This document shows positions 34,940 through 44,836 of a stretch of DNA of 64,000 bases, piece by piece. The notes under the pieces are model-generated. The model had not been told where the DNA came from. It saw only the letters and a list, made by a program, of their open reading frames with translations, and searched no databases. Source of the DNA: Streptomyces xanthochromogenes (lineage in GTDB: Bacteria > Actinomycetota > Actinomycetes > Streptomycetales > Streptomycetaceae); the NCBI RefSeq assembly GCF_014650455.1, contig NZ_BMUZ01000002.1, positions 402,125 through 466,124 of the forward strand, read 5' to 3'. Made by a program: the position numbers and the translations under genes. How positions within the stretch are numbered: position 1 is the first letter of the stretch; every line of letters starts with the position of its first letter.

Positions 34940-35435
34940 ACCTGAACCCCAGGGGCGGTCACCTTTCGCGAGGTGGCTGCCCCTGTGGCGTACCCGGCCC
35001 CTTCCGGGGCTCTGCCCCCGACCCCCTGGGGCTTCGCCCCGTTCCTGTTCCCGTCTTCGTCTGCGGCCCGGTGGGGGCCGTGCGCGCAGTTCCTCGCGCC
35101 CCCAACCCGTTTTCGTCCTCGCGCGGTGGGGGCTGGTCGCGCAGTTCCCCGCGCCCCCCAACCCGTTTTCGTCTTCGCGCCGTGTGTGGCTGGTCGCGCA
35201 GTTCCTCGCGCCCCTGTAGGTGGACCGGAGCCGCGCAAGGTCACAGCCCCACGCCTCCGAAAACGCTGGGTGCGGGGGCATCCTCAGCCCGTCCGGCGTT
35301 TGAGGACGAGCGCCCTCAAGGCGCGAACGGGGTCTGGGGCGGAGTCCCGGGGGGACCCGGTACGAATCAACCCCCGGGGACGGGCGGGCGGTGGGCAGAT
35401 GGCGCTCGGGGTCTGGGGCGGAGCCCCAGGGGGTG
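34940..35435. repeat. Dispersed composite intergenic repeat, copy 3, with a triplicated unit
   Basis: A 511-bp gap between convergent genes with no supportable gene. It contains three tandem copies of a unit with 'GCGCAGTTCC' at 35084, 35139 and 35196 (period 55-57 nt). These are the reverse complement of the 'GGAACTGCGC' block of copies 1 and 4. An inverted form of the 42-nt block lies near 35286-35327, and 'GGTCTGGGGCGGAG' blocks near 35332 and 35415. The whole stands in opposite orientation to copies 1 and 4. Confidence 0.75.
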
Positions 35436-37871
35436 TTACCTGCCCGGGGCTGATTCCGGCGGGGCCGCCTTGCGGGCGCGGGGCCGCAGACGCTCCGCCA
35501 AGCCGCGCATGCGACCCGTCACCGCCGCCCCGGCACGTTCCCAGCGCAGGGAGAGGGACCAGATCACCCGGACAGCTGAGCGGGGCGCGAGAATCGCGCG
35601 CCACGCCTGCTTGCGGCCCGCTGCCGCGTGCAGACCGGCCGTCACGCGGGCCACGTCGTCCGCCAGACCGGAGGCCGGCCGGGGCTCGGGGGCGTACAGG
35701 ACCTGCTCCACCGCGCTCGCCGCGCGGTGGACGGACTCGGCCGCCGGGCCGTCGAGGCGGCCCAGCGCGACCATCCGTGCCGCCGCCTTGCGGGGCGTCT
35801 GCGACTCGTCGGGCGGAATGCCGTGGTCCCAGGCGGTGTCGGTGATCTCCTGCCAGGCGGCGAGCGTGCGGGCCACCGCGTCCGCCGGGGTGCGCCCGCC
35901 GGAGCCGAGCCGCCGGGCCCGTACCCGCCTGCGCCACAGCAGGGGCAGCAGCGGCAGCACCAGCAGCGCCGCCACCCCCAGGACCGTACCGATGAGGGCC
36001 GGGGCCGACGGGCCGCTGTTCGTCGGGCCCGCGACGCCCGCCGCGGCCGAGGGGCCGCAGTCGCCCAGGCGGCGGTCGCCGGGCGGGCAGGAGTCGGCGG
36101 CGGACGGGGCCGCCGAGGGCTCGGCCGAGGCGCGCTTCGACGGTTCGGCCGGACTGCTCGGGCTGTCCACCGGAGTCTGCTGCCGGGTGTAGTCGGGGGC
36201 CGTACCCCGCGTCGGCGTCGGCTCGAAACGGGTCCAGCCCACACCTTCGAAGTACAGCTCGGGCCAGGCGTGCGCGTCGCGCAGGCCCACCGACATCGTG
36301 CCGTCCGGCCGCGGGGTGCCGGGCGTGAAGCCCACCGCGACCCGGGCCGGGATGCCGAGGGTGCGGGCCATCGCGGCCATCGAGAAGGAGAAGTGGACGC
36401 AGAAGCCCTCCTTCTCCTTGAGGAAGTTGGCGATCGCCTCGGTCCCGCTGCCCGACTGGACGTGGGTGTTGTAGCTGAAGCCGCCGCTGGTGGAGAACCA
36501 GTCCTGGAGCTTGACGGCCCTCTCGTAGTTGTTCGCGGCGCCGCTGGTGACCTGCCGTGCGGTGGCGCTCACCACCGAGGGCAGCGAGTCGGGGACGCGG
36601 GTGTACTCCTTGACGAGGGCGGCCGACGGGGCCGCCGCCTGCGCCAACTGGGCCGCCGTCGGCCGCACCAGGAGGCTGGAGACCGTGTACTGCGCACCCC
36701 GGGTCGTCTGCTTGCGGTCGCCGACCAGCGTCCGCCCGACCGGCTCGAACCGCCAGTCGCCCTTGATGTTCACCTGGGTCGCGGGGAACGGCATCGGCAG
36801 CCAGCTCTGGGCGTACCAGCCGGCCGCCGAGATGCTGGTCTGCACATCGGTGGTGACGACCGAGGGGCTGAGCCCGTCGGGCCTCGGCAGGGGGTCGGGC
36901 ACGTCTTTGATGTGCCGCTCCGAGGACTTCCAGGACGCCCCGTCGAACTCGTCGAGCGCGACGATCCGCAGATACATCTCCTTGGTGTCCTGGGCATTGG
37001 TGTTGTACCGCATCACCTCGCGGTCCTCGGGCTGGTTCAGGCTGTTCTGCAGCGACACCAAGGGGTTGACCGCCGAGATGGTCCCGCCCGTGCCGTCGCC
37101 GTCCCCACCGGTACCGGCGTTGCCGAGCAGCCCACTGTCCAGGGCCGGCAGCATCGCCGGGATCACCAGCGCGATGCCGAGCGCCAGCGCGCCGATCCGC
37201 CGTCCGGTACGCACCGGGGCGAGCGGCGCCGAGTGCTCGAACACGCTCTGCTGGGCCCGGCCGGGCGCCCGTGCCGATCCGCCGAAGACCCGCCCCCACT
37301 GGGAGAGCCGGTCGCGGCCCTCGGCGAGCAGGAGCAGCAGGTAGCCGGTCGCGGCGAGCACGAACCACAGCCAGCTCGCGCCGCCCGAGGAGAGCCCCGC
37401 GGCCACCGAGTACAGCGCGAGCAGCGGCAGGCCGGCCGGGGCCGCGCTGCGGAACGTCACCGCGAGCGCGTCCACCGCGAGGCCGATGACCAGCACTCCG
37501 CCGACCATCATCAGCCGGATGCCCGAGGTCGCGGGTGCCGGGATCGCGTACTGCCCGACGTCCGTCGCGCCCTGCTGGAGCAGGGAATTGAGCTGTACGA
37601 GGGCGTCGGGTCCCGGCAGCACCCCGCCGAGCGCCTGGTGGCGCGCGAAGACGAGGGTCAGCAGCAGCAGGGCCACCACGGCCTGGGCGAGCACGGTCAG
37701 CGGCCGGGCCAGCGGCACCCGCCGGGCCAGCGCGCCGACCCCGGTCAGGATCGCGAGCAGGAACGCGGCCTGGAGCAGCCAGCTCGCCGGGGCGACCAGC
37801 GGCAGCATCGAGCAGGCCGCCATCACCGTGGCCAGATAGGCGCACAGCGCCAGCCGTCCGCGCCCGCTCAT
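35436..37871 (-). CDS. TgpA-like membrane transglutaminase-domain protein
   Basis: An 811-residue protein. About six N-terminal membrane helices are followed by an external transglutaminase-like domain with the Cys in 'GFCVHFSFSMAAMARTLG', the His in 'DAHAWPELYF' and the Asp-equivalent region 'GWTRFEPTPTRG'. A Ser/Pro/Ala linker, one more membrane helix ('VLGVAALLVLPLLPLLW') and a cytoplasmic DUF4129-like tail complete it. ATG 37871 overlaps the DUF58 stop (ATGA) and follows AGGGGG. It forms an operon with MoxR and DUF58, the usual TgpA arrangement, probably in envelope protein cross-linking or processing. Confidence 0.88.
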   Translation of the reverse strand: MSGRGRLALCAYLATVMAACSMLPLVAPASWLLQAAFLLAILTGVGALARRVPLARPLTVLAQAVVALLLLTLVFARHQALGGVLPGPDALVQLNSLLQQGATDVGQYAIPAPATSGIRLMMVGGVLVIGLAVDALAVTFRSAAPAGLPLLALYSVAAGLSSGGASWLWFVLAATGYLLLLLAEGRDRLSQWGRVFGGSARAPGRAQQSVFEHSAPLAPVRTGRRIGALALGIALVIPAMLPALDSGLLGNAGTGGDGDGTGGTISAVNPLVSLQNSLNQPEDREVMRYNTNAQDTKEMYLRIVALDEFDGASWKSSERHIKDVPDPLPRPDGLSPSVVTTDVQTSISAAGWYAQSWLPMPFPATQVNIKGDWRFEPVGRTLVGDRKQTTRGAQYTVSSLLVRPTAAQLAQAAAPSAALVKEYTRVPDSLPSVVSATARQVTSGAANNYERAVKLQDWFSTSGGFSYNTHVQSGSGTEAIANFLKEKEGFCVHFSFSMAAMARTLGIPARVAVGFTPGTPRPDGTMSVGLRDAHAWPELYFEGVGWTRFEPTPTRGTAPDYTRQQTPVDSPSSPAEPSKRASAEPSAAPSAADSCPPGDRRLGDCGPSAAAGVAGPTNSGPSAPALIGTVLGVAALLVLPLLPLLWRRRVRARRLGSGGRTPADAVARTLAAWQEITDTAWDHGIPPDESQTPRKAAARMVALGRLDGPAAESVHRAASAVEQVLYAPEPRPASGLADDVARVTAGLHAAAGRKQAWRAILAPRSAVRVIWSLSLRWERAGAAVTGRMRGLAERLRPRARKAAPPESAPGR

Positions 37872-39237
37872 GACCATCCCCCTGCCGTGCCGGCCGCGCC
37901 ACCGGACGCCGCCCCCGCGTTGGTACGTTCCCGGCCCGCCTGGCGCCACAGGTCGGGCAGCGCGGCGCCGGGCGGCACCGCGAGCGCCGTCCAGCCCGCC
38001 TCGCGCAGCAGCCGCAGCCGCTCCTCGACCGGGCCGTGTTCGGGGCCGCCTTGCGTCCACAGACCGCTGTCGAGCACGAACGCCACCGCGGCCCCGCTGC
38101 GCCGCCGCATCTTGGCCGCGACCGCGGCCTGTTCCTCGTCGAGGTCGCCGAAGAACCCGATGAGCAGCCCTTCGTTGCCGCCGCGCAGCACGTCGTAGGC
38201 GCGCGAGAGGCCGCCGCCGTCGGAGTGGTCGACGACCGCGAGGGTGTCCATCATCAGGCCCGCCGAGTCCGAGGAGTCCTGGGTGGTGCCGGCGAACCCG
38301 CCCGCGCCCTCGCCGGGCACGGAACTGCCGGTATCGGTCAACAGGCGTACGGAGAAGCCCCGTTCCAGCATGTGCACCAGGGCGGAGGCCGCGCCCGATA
38401 CGGCCCATTCGAAGGCCGAGTCGGGGCCCGCGCCCGCGTACGCGATGTCCCGGGTGTCGAGCAGGACCGTGCACCTGGCCCGCTGCGGCTGCTCCTCGCG
38501 GCGCACCATCAGCTCGCCGTAGCGGGCGGTGGAGCGCCAGTGCACCCGGCGCAGGTCGTCGCCGTGCCGGTAGCCGCGCGGGATGACGTCGTCCTCTCCG
38601 GCGAGCGCGAGGGAGCGGTGCCGCCCGTCGCCGTATCCGGCGGCCTCGCCGGAAAGCCGCACCGGCGGCAGCGGCTCGGTCCGCGGGATCACGGTCAGGG
38701 TGTCGTACGCGCTGAAGGCCCGGGTCAGCTCGCACATGCCGAACGGGTCGGTGAGGCGCAGCTGGAGCGGGCCGAGCGGATAGCGTCCGCGCAGGTCGGA
38801 GCGGACCCGGTAGGACACCTCGCGCTTGCCGCCCGCCTCGACCCGGTCCAGTACGAAGCGGGGGCGCGGGCCGAGCACGTACGGCACCCGGTCCTGGAGC
38901 ATGAGCAGGCCGGTGTGCAGCCGCGAGACGTTGTCGATGCGCAGCTGGACGCGGGCCTCGGAGCCGGCCGGGACCCGGCCCGGTTCGAGTCGGCGGCTGC
39001 CCGCGACGCGGTAGCGGGTGCGGTAGAGCACCACCGTGCAGACCAGGGGCAGCACGGCGAGGAGCAGCCCGACCCGCAGGAGGTCCTCCTGGCCGAGGAC
39101 GAAGGCGCAGATCGCGGCGGCGACGCCGGCCGCGAGGAAGGACCGGCCGCGGGTGGTCAGGCCGGCCAGGGCGGCCCAGAGGCCGCCCCGGCCCCGCTCG
39201 TCGGCGGATTCGGCGGGGAGCCCCCCGGCCGCCGCCA

Positions 39238-39241
<4 letters not shown>
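37868..39241 (-). CDS. DUF58 domain protein
   Basis: A 457-residue protein with two N-terminal membrane helices ('SFLAAGVAAAICAFVLG' and 'VGLLLAVLPLVCTVVLY'), a beta-rich domain, and the DUF58 block 'GYRHGDDLRRVHWRSTARYGEL' leading into a von Willebrand A-like fold ('CTVLLDTRDIAY' has a partial metal site). DUF58 proteins work with MoxR ATPases. GTG 39241 overlaps the moxR stop (GTGA); ATG 39238 is the next codon. It is co-translated with the genes on both sides. Confidence 0.88.
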
Positions 39242-40248
<1,007 letters not shown>

Positions 40249-40393
40249 CCGGCCCTCCTCGGCCCTTTCATACGGGCCGATGCACTGTCAGCGGCCCGGC
40301 CCACCCCGGAATACGGACAGCGCGGCCGAACGGTTCGACCCGGTGTCACATCCGCATTCTTGTTGCCGTTGCCAGGTCGTGTCACTCGCCTGT

Positions 40394-40426
40394 GGACAAC
40401 TGAGGGGGATTCATTGTGAGTTGTCC
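40394..40426 (-). terminator. Inverted repeat after the carbonic anhydrase gene
   Basis: Arms GGACAACT and AGTTGTCC (8 bp) flank a 17-nt loop that itself holds GGGGGA pairing with TCCCCC. It lies 23 bases beyond the carbonic anhydrase stop and could be its terminator or an element of the moxR promoter. Confidence 0.45.
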
Positions 40427-40448
40427 CCCTATTTCCGTTCCTGCTCGG

Positions 40449-41015
40449 TCAGTCGGCCGGATCGATCTCCCGCAGCAGACCCGTCGTGACGTCGAAGACG
40501 AAGCCGCGGACGTCGTCGGTGTGCGGCAGGAACGGAGAGGTCCGCACCCGCTGCATCGACTGCCGCACGTCCTGGTCGGCGTCCCGGAACGCCTCGACGG
40601 CCCAGGCCGGGCGCTGGCCCACCTCGTCCTCCAGGGTGTGCCGGAAGTCCTCGGTGAGCGTCTCCATGCCGCAGCCCGTGTGGTGCACCAGCATGACGCT
40701 GGTGGTGCCGAGCGCGCGCTGGCTGATGGTGAGCGAGCGGATCACGTCGTCGGTGACCACGCCGCCCGCGTTGCGGATGGTGTGGCAGTCGCCCAGATCG
40801 AGGCCGAGGGCCGCGTGCAGGTCGAGCCGGGCGTCCATGCAGGCCACCACGGCCACGTGCAGCACGGGCCTGGCGTCCATGCCGGGGTCGCGGAAGGCGT
40901 CGGCGTACCGGTGGTTCGCCTCCACCAGGCGGTCGGTCACGGTGCCGCCGCTCCTCACGGTCAGGTGCGGCCGGGAGGCGGGAGGCTCTGCGGGTATGTG
41001 CGCAGGAGTCGACAT
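40449..41015 (-). CDS. Beta-carbonic anhydrase
   Basis: A 188-residue zinc enzyme hydrating CO2. Zinc ligands are C59 in 'VACMDARLD' (with D61 and R63 as the Asp-Arg dyad), H112 and C115 in 'VHHTGCGM'; 'IRNAGG' lies between. ATG 41015 is preceded by TACCGT and 7 bases, so it is probably leaderless; the frame is open to 41078. It is divergent from the dcw cluster. Confidence 0.9.
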   Translation of the reverse strand: MSTPAHIPAEPPASRPHLTVRSGGTVTDRLVEANHRYADAFRDPGMDARPVLHVAVVACMDARLDLHAALGLDLGDCHTIRNAGGVVTDDVIRSLTISQRALGTTSVMLVHHTGCGMETLTEDFRHTLEDEVGQRPAWAVEAFRDADQDVRQSMQRVRTSPFLPHTDDVRGFVFDVTTGLLREIDPAD

Positions 41016-41166
41016 GTATATGACGGTAGCCGCCGCCGATCGCCCGGTCGCGTCGTGCGGGCGGAAAAAGACCGTCAACTCGGGCGTCTGTGAGCTAACC
41101 CACAGGCCTCACGCGGGCTCACCCGAACGGGTGAAAAAAGTGCCCGGCGCCGCGCTGGAGGGTTGA

Positions 41167-41194
41167 TTGACCCGAAGGACGAGTGGACTAAAGT
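41167..41194 (+). promoter_or_regulatory. Promoter of the dcw cluster
   Basis: TTGACC (41167-41172), a 16-bp spacer and TAAAGT (41189-41194) form a good housekeeping-type promoter. The predicted transcription start near 41201 leaves about 235 nt of leader before rsmH. Confidence 0.7.
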
Positions 41195-41435
41195 GGCGCG
41201 AAGCGGGAGGCGTGACACACGTTCTCCCCCTTGACGGAACTCCCAGCTTCCGGGAAGCACGGCCTCCCGGACCTACGTTTACCCGCGTGCGCGGCGCACG
41301 TACGGCTCGGCCTCCTCCCGCCCTCCGGTCGGCTGACGCCCCTTCCCCGGCGCCAGCCGTTCGCCCCCCGTTCCAGGGGGAGCGGGGACCGGGTACGTAT
41401 GCGCGGCGGTGCGCCGGATCCTTGAGAGGGCGGCT
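41195..41435 (+). other. Long 5' leader of rsmH
   Basis: This 241-bp stretch has no supportable gene. It has several C-rich and G-rich blocks able to pair (for example TTCCAGGGGGAGCGG with upstream C-runs). No mraZ gene and no typical MraZ repeat (TGGGN) array is seen. It may form a structured leader for the cell-division operon, but no known RNA family is recognised. Confidence 0.4.
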
Positions 41436-42386
41436 TTGAGCCAGCGACACGTCCCGGTGATGCTCCAGCGATGCTTGGACATGTTGGCCCCGGCCCTGAC
41501 CGAACCCGGAGCGGTCGTCGTCGACTGCACCCTCGGCCTCGGCGGCCACAGCGAGGCCCTGCTCACCCGGTTCCCCGAGGCGCGCCTGATCGCCCTCGAC
41601 CGCGACAAGGAGGCGCTGCGCCTGTCCGGCGAGCGCCTCGCCCCCTTCGGGGAGCGCGCCACACTGGTGCACGCCGTCTACGACGAGCTCCCCGACGTGC
41701 TCGCCCGGCTCGGCACCCCGCGCGTCCAGGGCGTCCTGTTCGACCTCGGCGTCTCCTCCATGCAGCTCGACGAGGCCGACCGCGGCTTCGCCTACGCGCA
41801 GGACGCGCCCCTGGACATGCGCATGGACCAGTCGACCGGGATGAGCGCCGCCGAGGTGCTCAACACCTACCCGCCCGGCGAACTCGTGCGGATCCTGCGG
41901 GCGTACGGCGAGGAGAAGCAGGCCAAGCGGATCGTCTCGGCGGTCGTGCGCGAACGCGAGAAGGAGCCCTTCACCAACAGCGCACGCCTCGTCGAACTGA
42001 TCCGCGACTCGCTGCCGCAGGCCGCCAAGCGCACCGGCGGCAACCCGTCCAAGCGCACCTTCCAGGCCCTGCGCATCGAGGTCAACGGCGAACTCGCCAG
42101 CGTGGAGCGGGCGATCCCCGCGGCCGTCGAGGCCATCGCGGTCGGCGGCCGGGTCGCGGTGCTCTCCTACCAGTCCCTGGAGGACCGCATCGTCAAGCAG
42201 GTGTTCGCGGCCGGCGCCGCCAACACCGCGCCGCCCGGGCTCCCGGTGGTGCCCGAGCGCTACCAGCCGCGGCTCAAGCTCCTCACCCGCGGTGCCGAAC
42301 TCCCCACGGAGGAGGAGGTCGCCGAGAACCGGCGCGCGGCCCCCGCCCGGCTCCGGGGGGCCCAGCGGATCAGGGAGGACGTGTGA
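41436..42386 (+). CDS. rsmH: 16S rRNA (cytosine-1402-N4)-methyltransferase
   Basis: A 316-residue methyltransferase acting on C1402 of 16S rRNA. Blocks: '[13 protein letters not shown]', SAM motif '[17 protein letters not shown]', '[20 protein letters not shown]', '[15 protein letters not shown]' and '[17 protein letters not shown]'. The '[12 protein letters not shown]' motif has Gln where E. coli has His; I recall the same in other actinobacteria. TTG 41436 is chosen because GAGAGGG lies just upstream; the frame is open to 41409. First gene of the dcw cluster. Confidence 0.93.
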   Translation: MSQRHVPVMLQRCLDMLAPALTEPGAVVVDCTLGLGGHSEALLTRFPEARLIALDRDKEALRLSGERLAPFGERATLVHAVYDELPDVLARLGTPRVQGVLFDLGVSSMQLDEADRGFAYAQDAPLDMRMDQSTGMSAAEVLNTYPPGELVRILRAYGEEKQAKRIVSAVVREREKEPFTNSARLVELIRDSLPQAAKRTGGNPSKRTFQALRIEVNGELASVERAIPAAVEAIAVGGRVAVLSYQSLEDRIVKQVFAAGAANTAPPGLPVVPERYQPRLKLLTRGAELPTEEEVAENRRAAPARLRGAQRIREDV

Positions 42387-42898
42387 GCAAACCGGCCAGG
42401 CAGCTGCGCGGCACGGCCGCGCGGCTCGGCAGGCTGATGCCTTCGCAGGGGGCCAACAGTGCCGCCCGCACCCCGTTCGTACTCCTCGTCGTGGCCCTCC
42501 TCGGCGGGGGGCTCATCGCGCTCCTGGTGCTCAACTCGGCGCTCAACGCGGGCTCGTTCAAGCTCAGCGAGTACCGCAGGCAGACCACCGAACTCACCGA
42601 CGAACAACAGGCGCTGCAGCGCGACGTGGACGACCTGTCCGCCCCCGACGCGCTGTCCCGCCGGGCCGGCGACCTCGGCATGGTCCCCGGCGGCAACCCC
42701 GTCTTCCTCGGCCCCGACGGCACCGTCAAGGGCGTCCCCGCCTCGGCCGGCGACCCCTCGCCCGCCGAGGCCGCAGAGCCCTCGCCGCTGCCCGCGGCAC
42801 AGAGCCAGGCCCCCGCTCCGCACCCCAAGCAGCACCACGCCCCGGCCCCCAAGCAGCCCCGCCCGCCCGCGAAGACCTCCCCGAACCCCGGCAGGTGA
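42383..42898 (+). CDS. ftsL: Cell division protein FtsL
   Basis: A 171-residue bitopic protein with a short basic N-terminus, one membrane helix ('[20 protein letters not shown]'), a short coiled coil ('[20 protein letters not shown]') and an unusually long Pro/Ala/Lys/His-rich outside tail. It links the divisome to FtsI and FtsQ/DivIC. GTG 42383 overlaps the rsmH stop (GTGA) and follows AGGGAGG. Identification rests on place, topology and coiled coil, because FtsL sequences are poorly conserved. Confidence 0.85.
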   Translation: MSKPARQLRGTAARLGRLMPSQGANSAARTPFVLLVVALLGGGLIALLVLNSALNAGSFKLSEYRRQTTELTDEQQALQRDVDDLSAPDALSRRAGDLGMVPGGNPVFLGPDGTVKGVPASAGDPSPAEAAEPSPLPAAQSQAPAPHPKQHHAPAPKQPRPPAKTSPNPGR

Positions 42899-42902
42899 CG
42901 CA

Positions 42903-44822
42903 GTGAGCCCCAAGGAACCCCCGCGCCGCCGGGTGCCCCCGCCCGCGCGCTCCCGGCCGCAGGCCCGCCGCCCCGCGGCCGCCAAGAAGATCAAGCTCGG
43001 CAGCCACCGGCCCCGGCTGCGCCTGGTCAGCCTCGGACTCACCCTGGTCATGCTGGCCTTCGTCGTACGGCTGCTCCAGGTGCAGGCCGTCGACGCCAGC
43101 GCGTACGCCGCCAAGGCCGACAAGAACCGGTACGCCAGCTACGCGCTGCCCGCCGAGCGCGGCCGGATCACCGACCGGGCCGGCATCGCGCTCGCCACCA
43201 GCGTCGACGCGTACGACATCACCGCCGACCCGACGCTGTTCACCCCCGAGTCCACCAAGATCCCGGACGCCGCGGAGCAGGCGGCCGCGCTGCTCGCGCC
43301 GCTCATCGGCAAGGACCAGGCGGAGCTCGCCAAGAAGCTCAAGACGCCCAGAACCCGGTACGTGGTGCTCGCTCGCCGGCAGACCCCGCAGGTGTGGAAC
43401 CAGATCAAGGACCTGAAGAAGGTCCTCGGCGAGAAGGCGTCCGCCGACAGGGCCAAGGGCGGCCCCGGCGCCAACGTGCTGGCCGGCGTCCTCAACGAGT
43501 CCAGCACCAAGCGGGTGTACCCCAACGGCGACCTCGCCGCCGGGATACTGGGTTACGTCAACGCCGAGGGCAAGGGCGGCGGGGGCCTGGAGTCGTCCCT
43601 GAACAAGGAGTTGGCCGGCACCGACGGCAAGATCTCCTACGCCCAGTCCGGCGGCCGCAGGGTCCCCACGGCCGGCACCCACGAGACGCCGGCCGTGCCC
43701 GGCTCCGACGTCGAGCTGACCATCGACCGGGACATCCAGTGGATGGCCCAGAAGGCGATCTCCGACCAGGTCGCCGAGTCCCACGCCGACCGCGGGTACG
43801 TCATAGTGCAGCGGTCCGACACCGGCGAGGTCCTGGCCATGGCGAACGCGCCGGGCTTCGACCCCAACAACATCGCCCAGGCCAACTCCGCCGCCATGGG
43901 CAACGCGGCGCTCCAGGACGCCTTCGAGCCGGGCTCCACCGCCAAGGTCATGTCCATGGCCGCGGTGCTTGAGGAGGGCGTCGCCACGCCCGACACCCAT
44001 GTGGTGGTGCCCAACCGGCTCCAGCGCGGCGACCGGCTCTTCAAGGACGACGTCGACCACGCGACCTGGAACCTGACGCTCAACGGCGTGCTCGCCAAGT
44101 CCAGCAACATCGGCACCATCCTCGCCGTCGAGCAGCTCGGCAAGACCGACGCCCAGGCCGACAACGTCCTGTACTCCTACCTGCGCAAGTTCGGCATCGG
44201 CAAGCCCAGCGGGCTCGACTTCCCCGGTGAGACGCCGGGCATCCTCGCCCCCGCGAACAAGTGGTCCACCTCGCAGCAGTACACCGTCCGGTTCGGCCAG
44301 GGCCTCTCGCTCAACGCGATGCAGGCGGCCTCGGTGTACTCGACCATCGCCAACGGCGGCGTACGCGTCCAGCCGACCCTGGTGCGCGGCACCAAGGGCC
44401 CGGACGGGCGGTTCACCCCGGCGCCCGCGCCCCAGCAGACCCGGGTGGTCAGCGAGAAGACCGCCAAGACGCTGGCCCAGATGCTCGAATCGGTCGTCGG
44501 CGACGCCGAGGGCACCGGAACCAAGGCCGCCATCCCCGGCTACCGCGTCGCGGGCAAGACCGGCACCGCCAACCGGGTCGACCCCAAGACCGGCACCTAC
44601 AAGGGCTACACCGCCTCCTTCGCGGGCTTCGCCCCGGCCGACAACCCCAAGATCACCGTCTACTGCGCCATCCAGAACCCGACGAAGGGCAGCTATTTCG
44701 GTGGCCAGATCTGCGGACCCATCTACAAGCAGGTCATGGAGTTCGCCCTCAAGACCCTCCAGATCCCGCCGAGCGGAGCCCAGCCTCCCAACCTGCCCGT
44801 CACCTTCGGCGGCAACGACTGA
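42903..44822 (+). CDS. ftsI: Septal penicillin-binding protein (PBP3/FtsI)
   Basis: A 639-residue class B PBP for septal peptidoglycan cross-linking. A 40-residue Pro/Arg-rich cytoplasmic part precedes one membrane helix ('RLVSLGLTLVMLAFVVRLL'). The dimerisation domain has 'ERGRITDRAGIALATS', and the transpeptidase has S345-T-A-K348 as the active-site SxxK, S400-S-N402 and K552-T-G554. All catalytic motifs are intact. GTG 42903 follows GGCAGGTGAC, 4 bases after ftsL. In Streptomyces ftsI is not essential for growth but is needed for sporulation septa. Confidence 0.95.
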   Translation: MSPKEPPRRRVPPPARSRPQARRPAAAKKIKLGSHRPRLRLVSLGLTLVMLAFVVRLLQVQAVDASAYAAKADKNRYASYALPAERGRITDRAGIALATSVDAYDITADPTLFTPESTKIPDAAEQAAALLAPLIGKDQAELAKKLKTPRTRYVVLARRQTPQVWNQIKDLKKVLGEKASADRAKGGPGANVLAGVLNESSTKRVYPNGDLAAGILGYVNAEGKGGGGLESSLNKELAGTDGKISYAQSGGRRVPTAGTHETPAVPGSDVELTIDRDIQWMAQKAISDQVAESHADRGYVIVQRSDTGEVLAMANAPGFDPNNIAQANSAAMGNAALQDAFEPGSTAKVMSMAAVLEEGVATPDTHVVVPNRLQRGDRLFKDDVDHATWNLTLNGVLAKSSNIGTILAVEQLGKTDAQADNVLYSYLRKFGIGKPSGLDFPGETPGILAPANKWSTSQQYTVRFGQGLSLNAMQAASVYSTIANGGVRVQPTLVRGTKGPDGRFTPAPAPQQTRVVSEKTAKTLAQMLESVVGDAEGTGTKAAIPGYRVAGKTGTANRVDPKTGTYKGYTASFAGFAPADNPKITVYCAIQNPTKGSYFGGQICGPIYKQVMEFALKTLQIPPSGAQPPNLPVTFGGND

Positions 44823-44836
44823 ATCCGGAAGCCTCA

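Noticed and set aside
42150-42190. His-to-Gln change in the RsmH SYHSLEDR motif as a possible defect
   Set aside because: I recall the same [16 protein letters not shown] form in other actinobacteria, so it looks lineage-typical rather than a loss of function.
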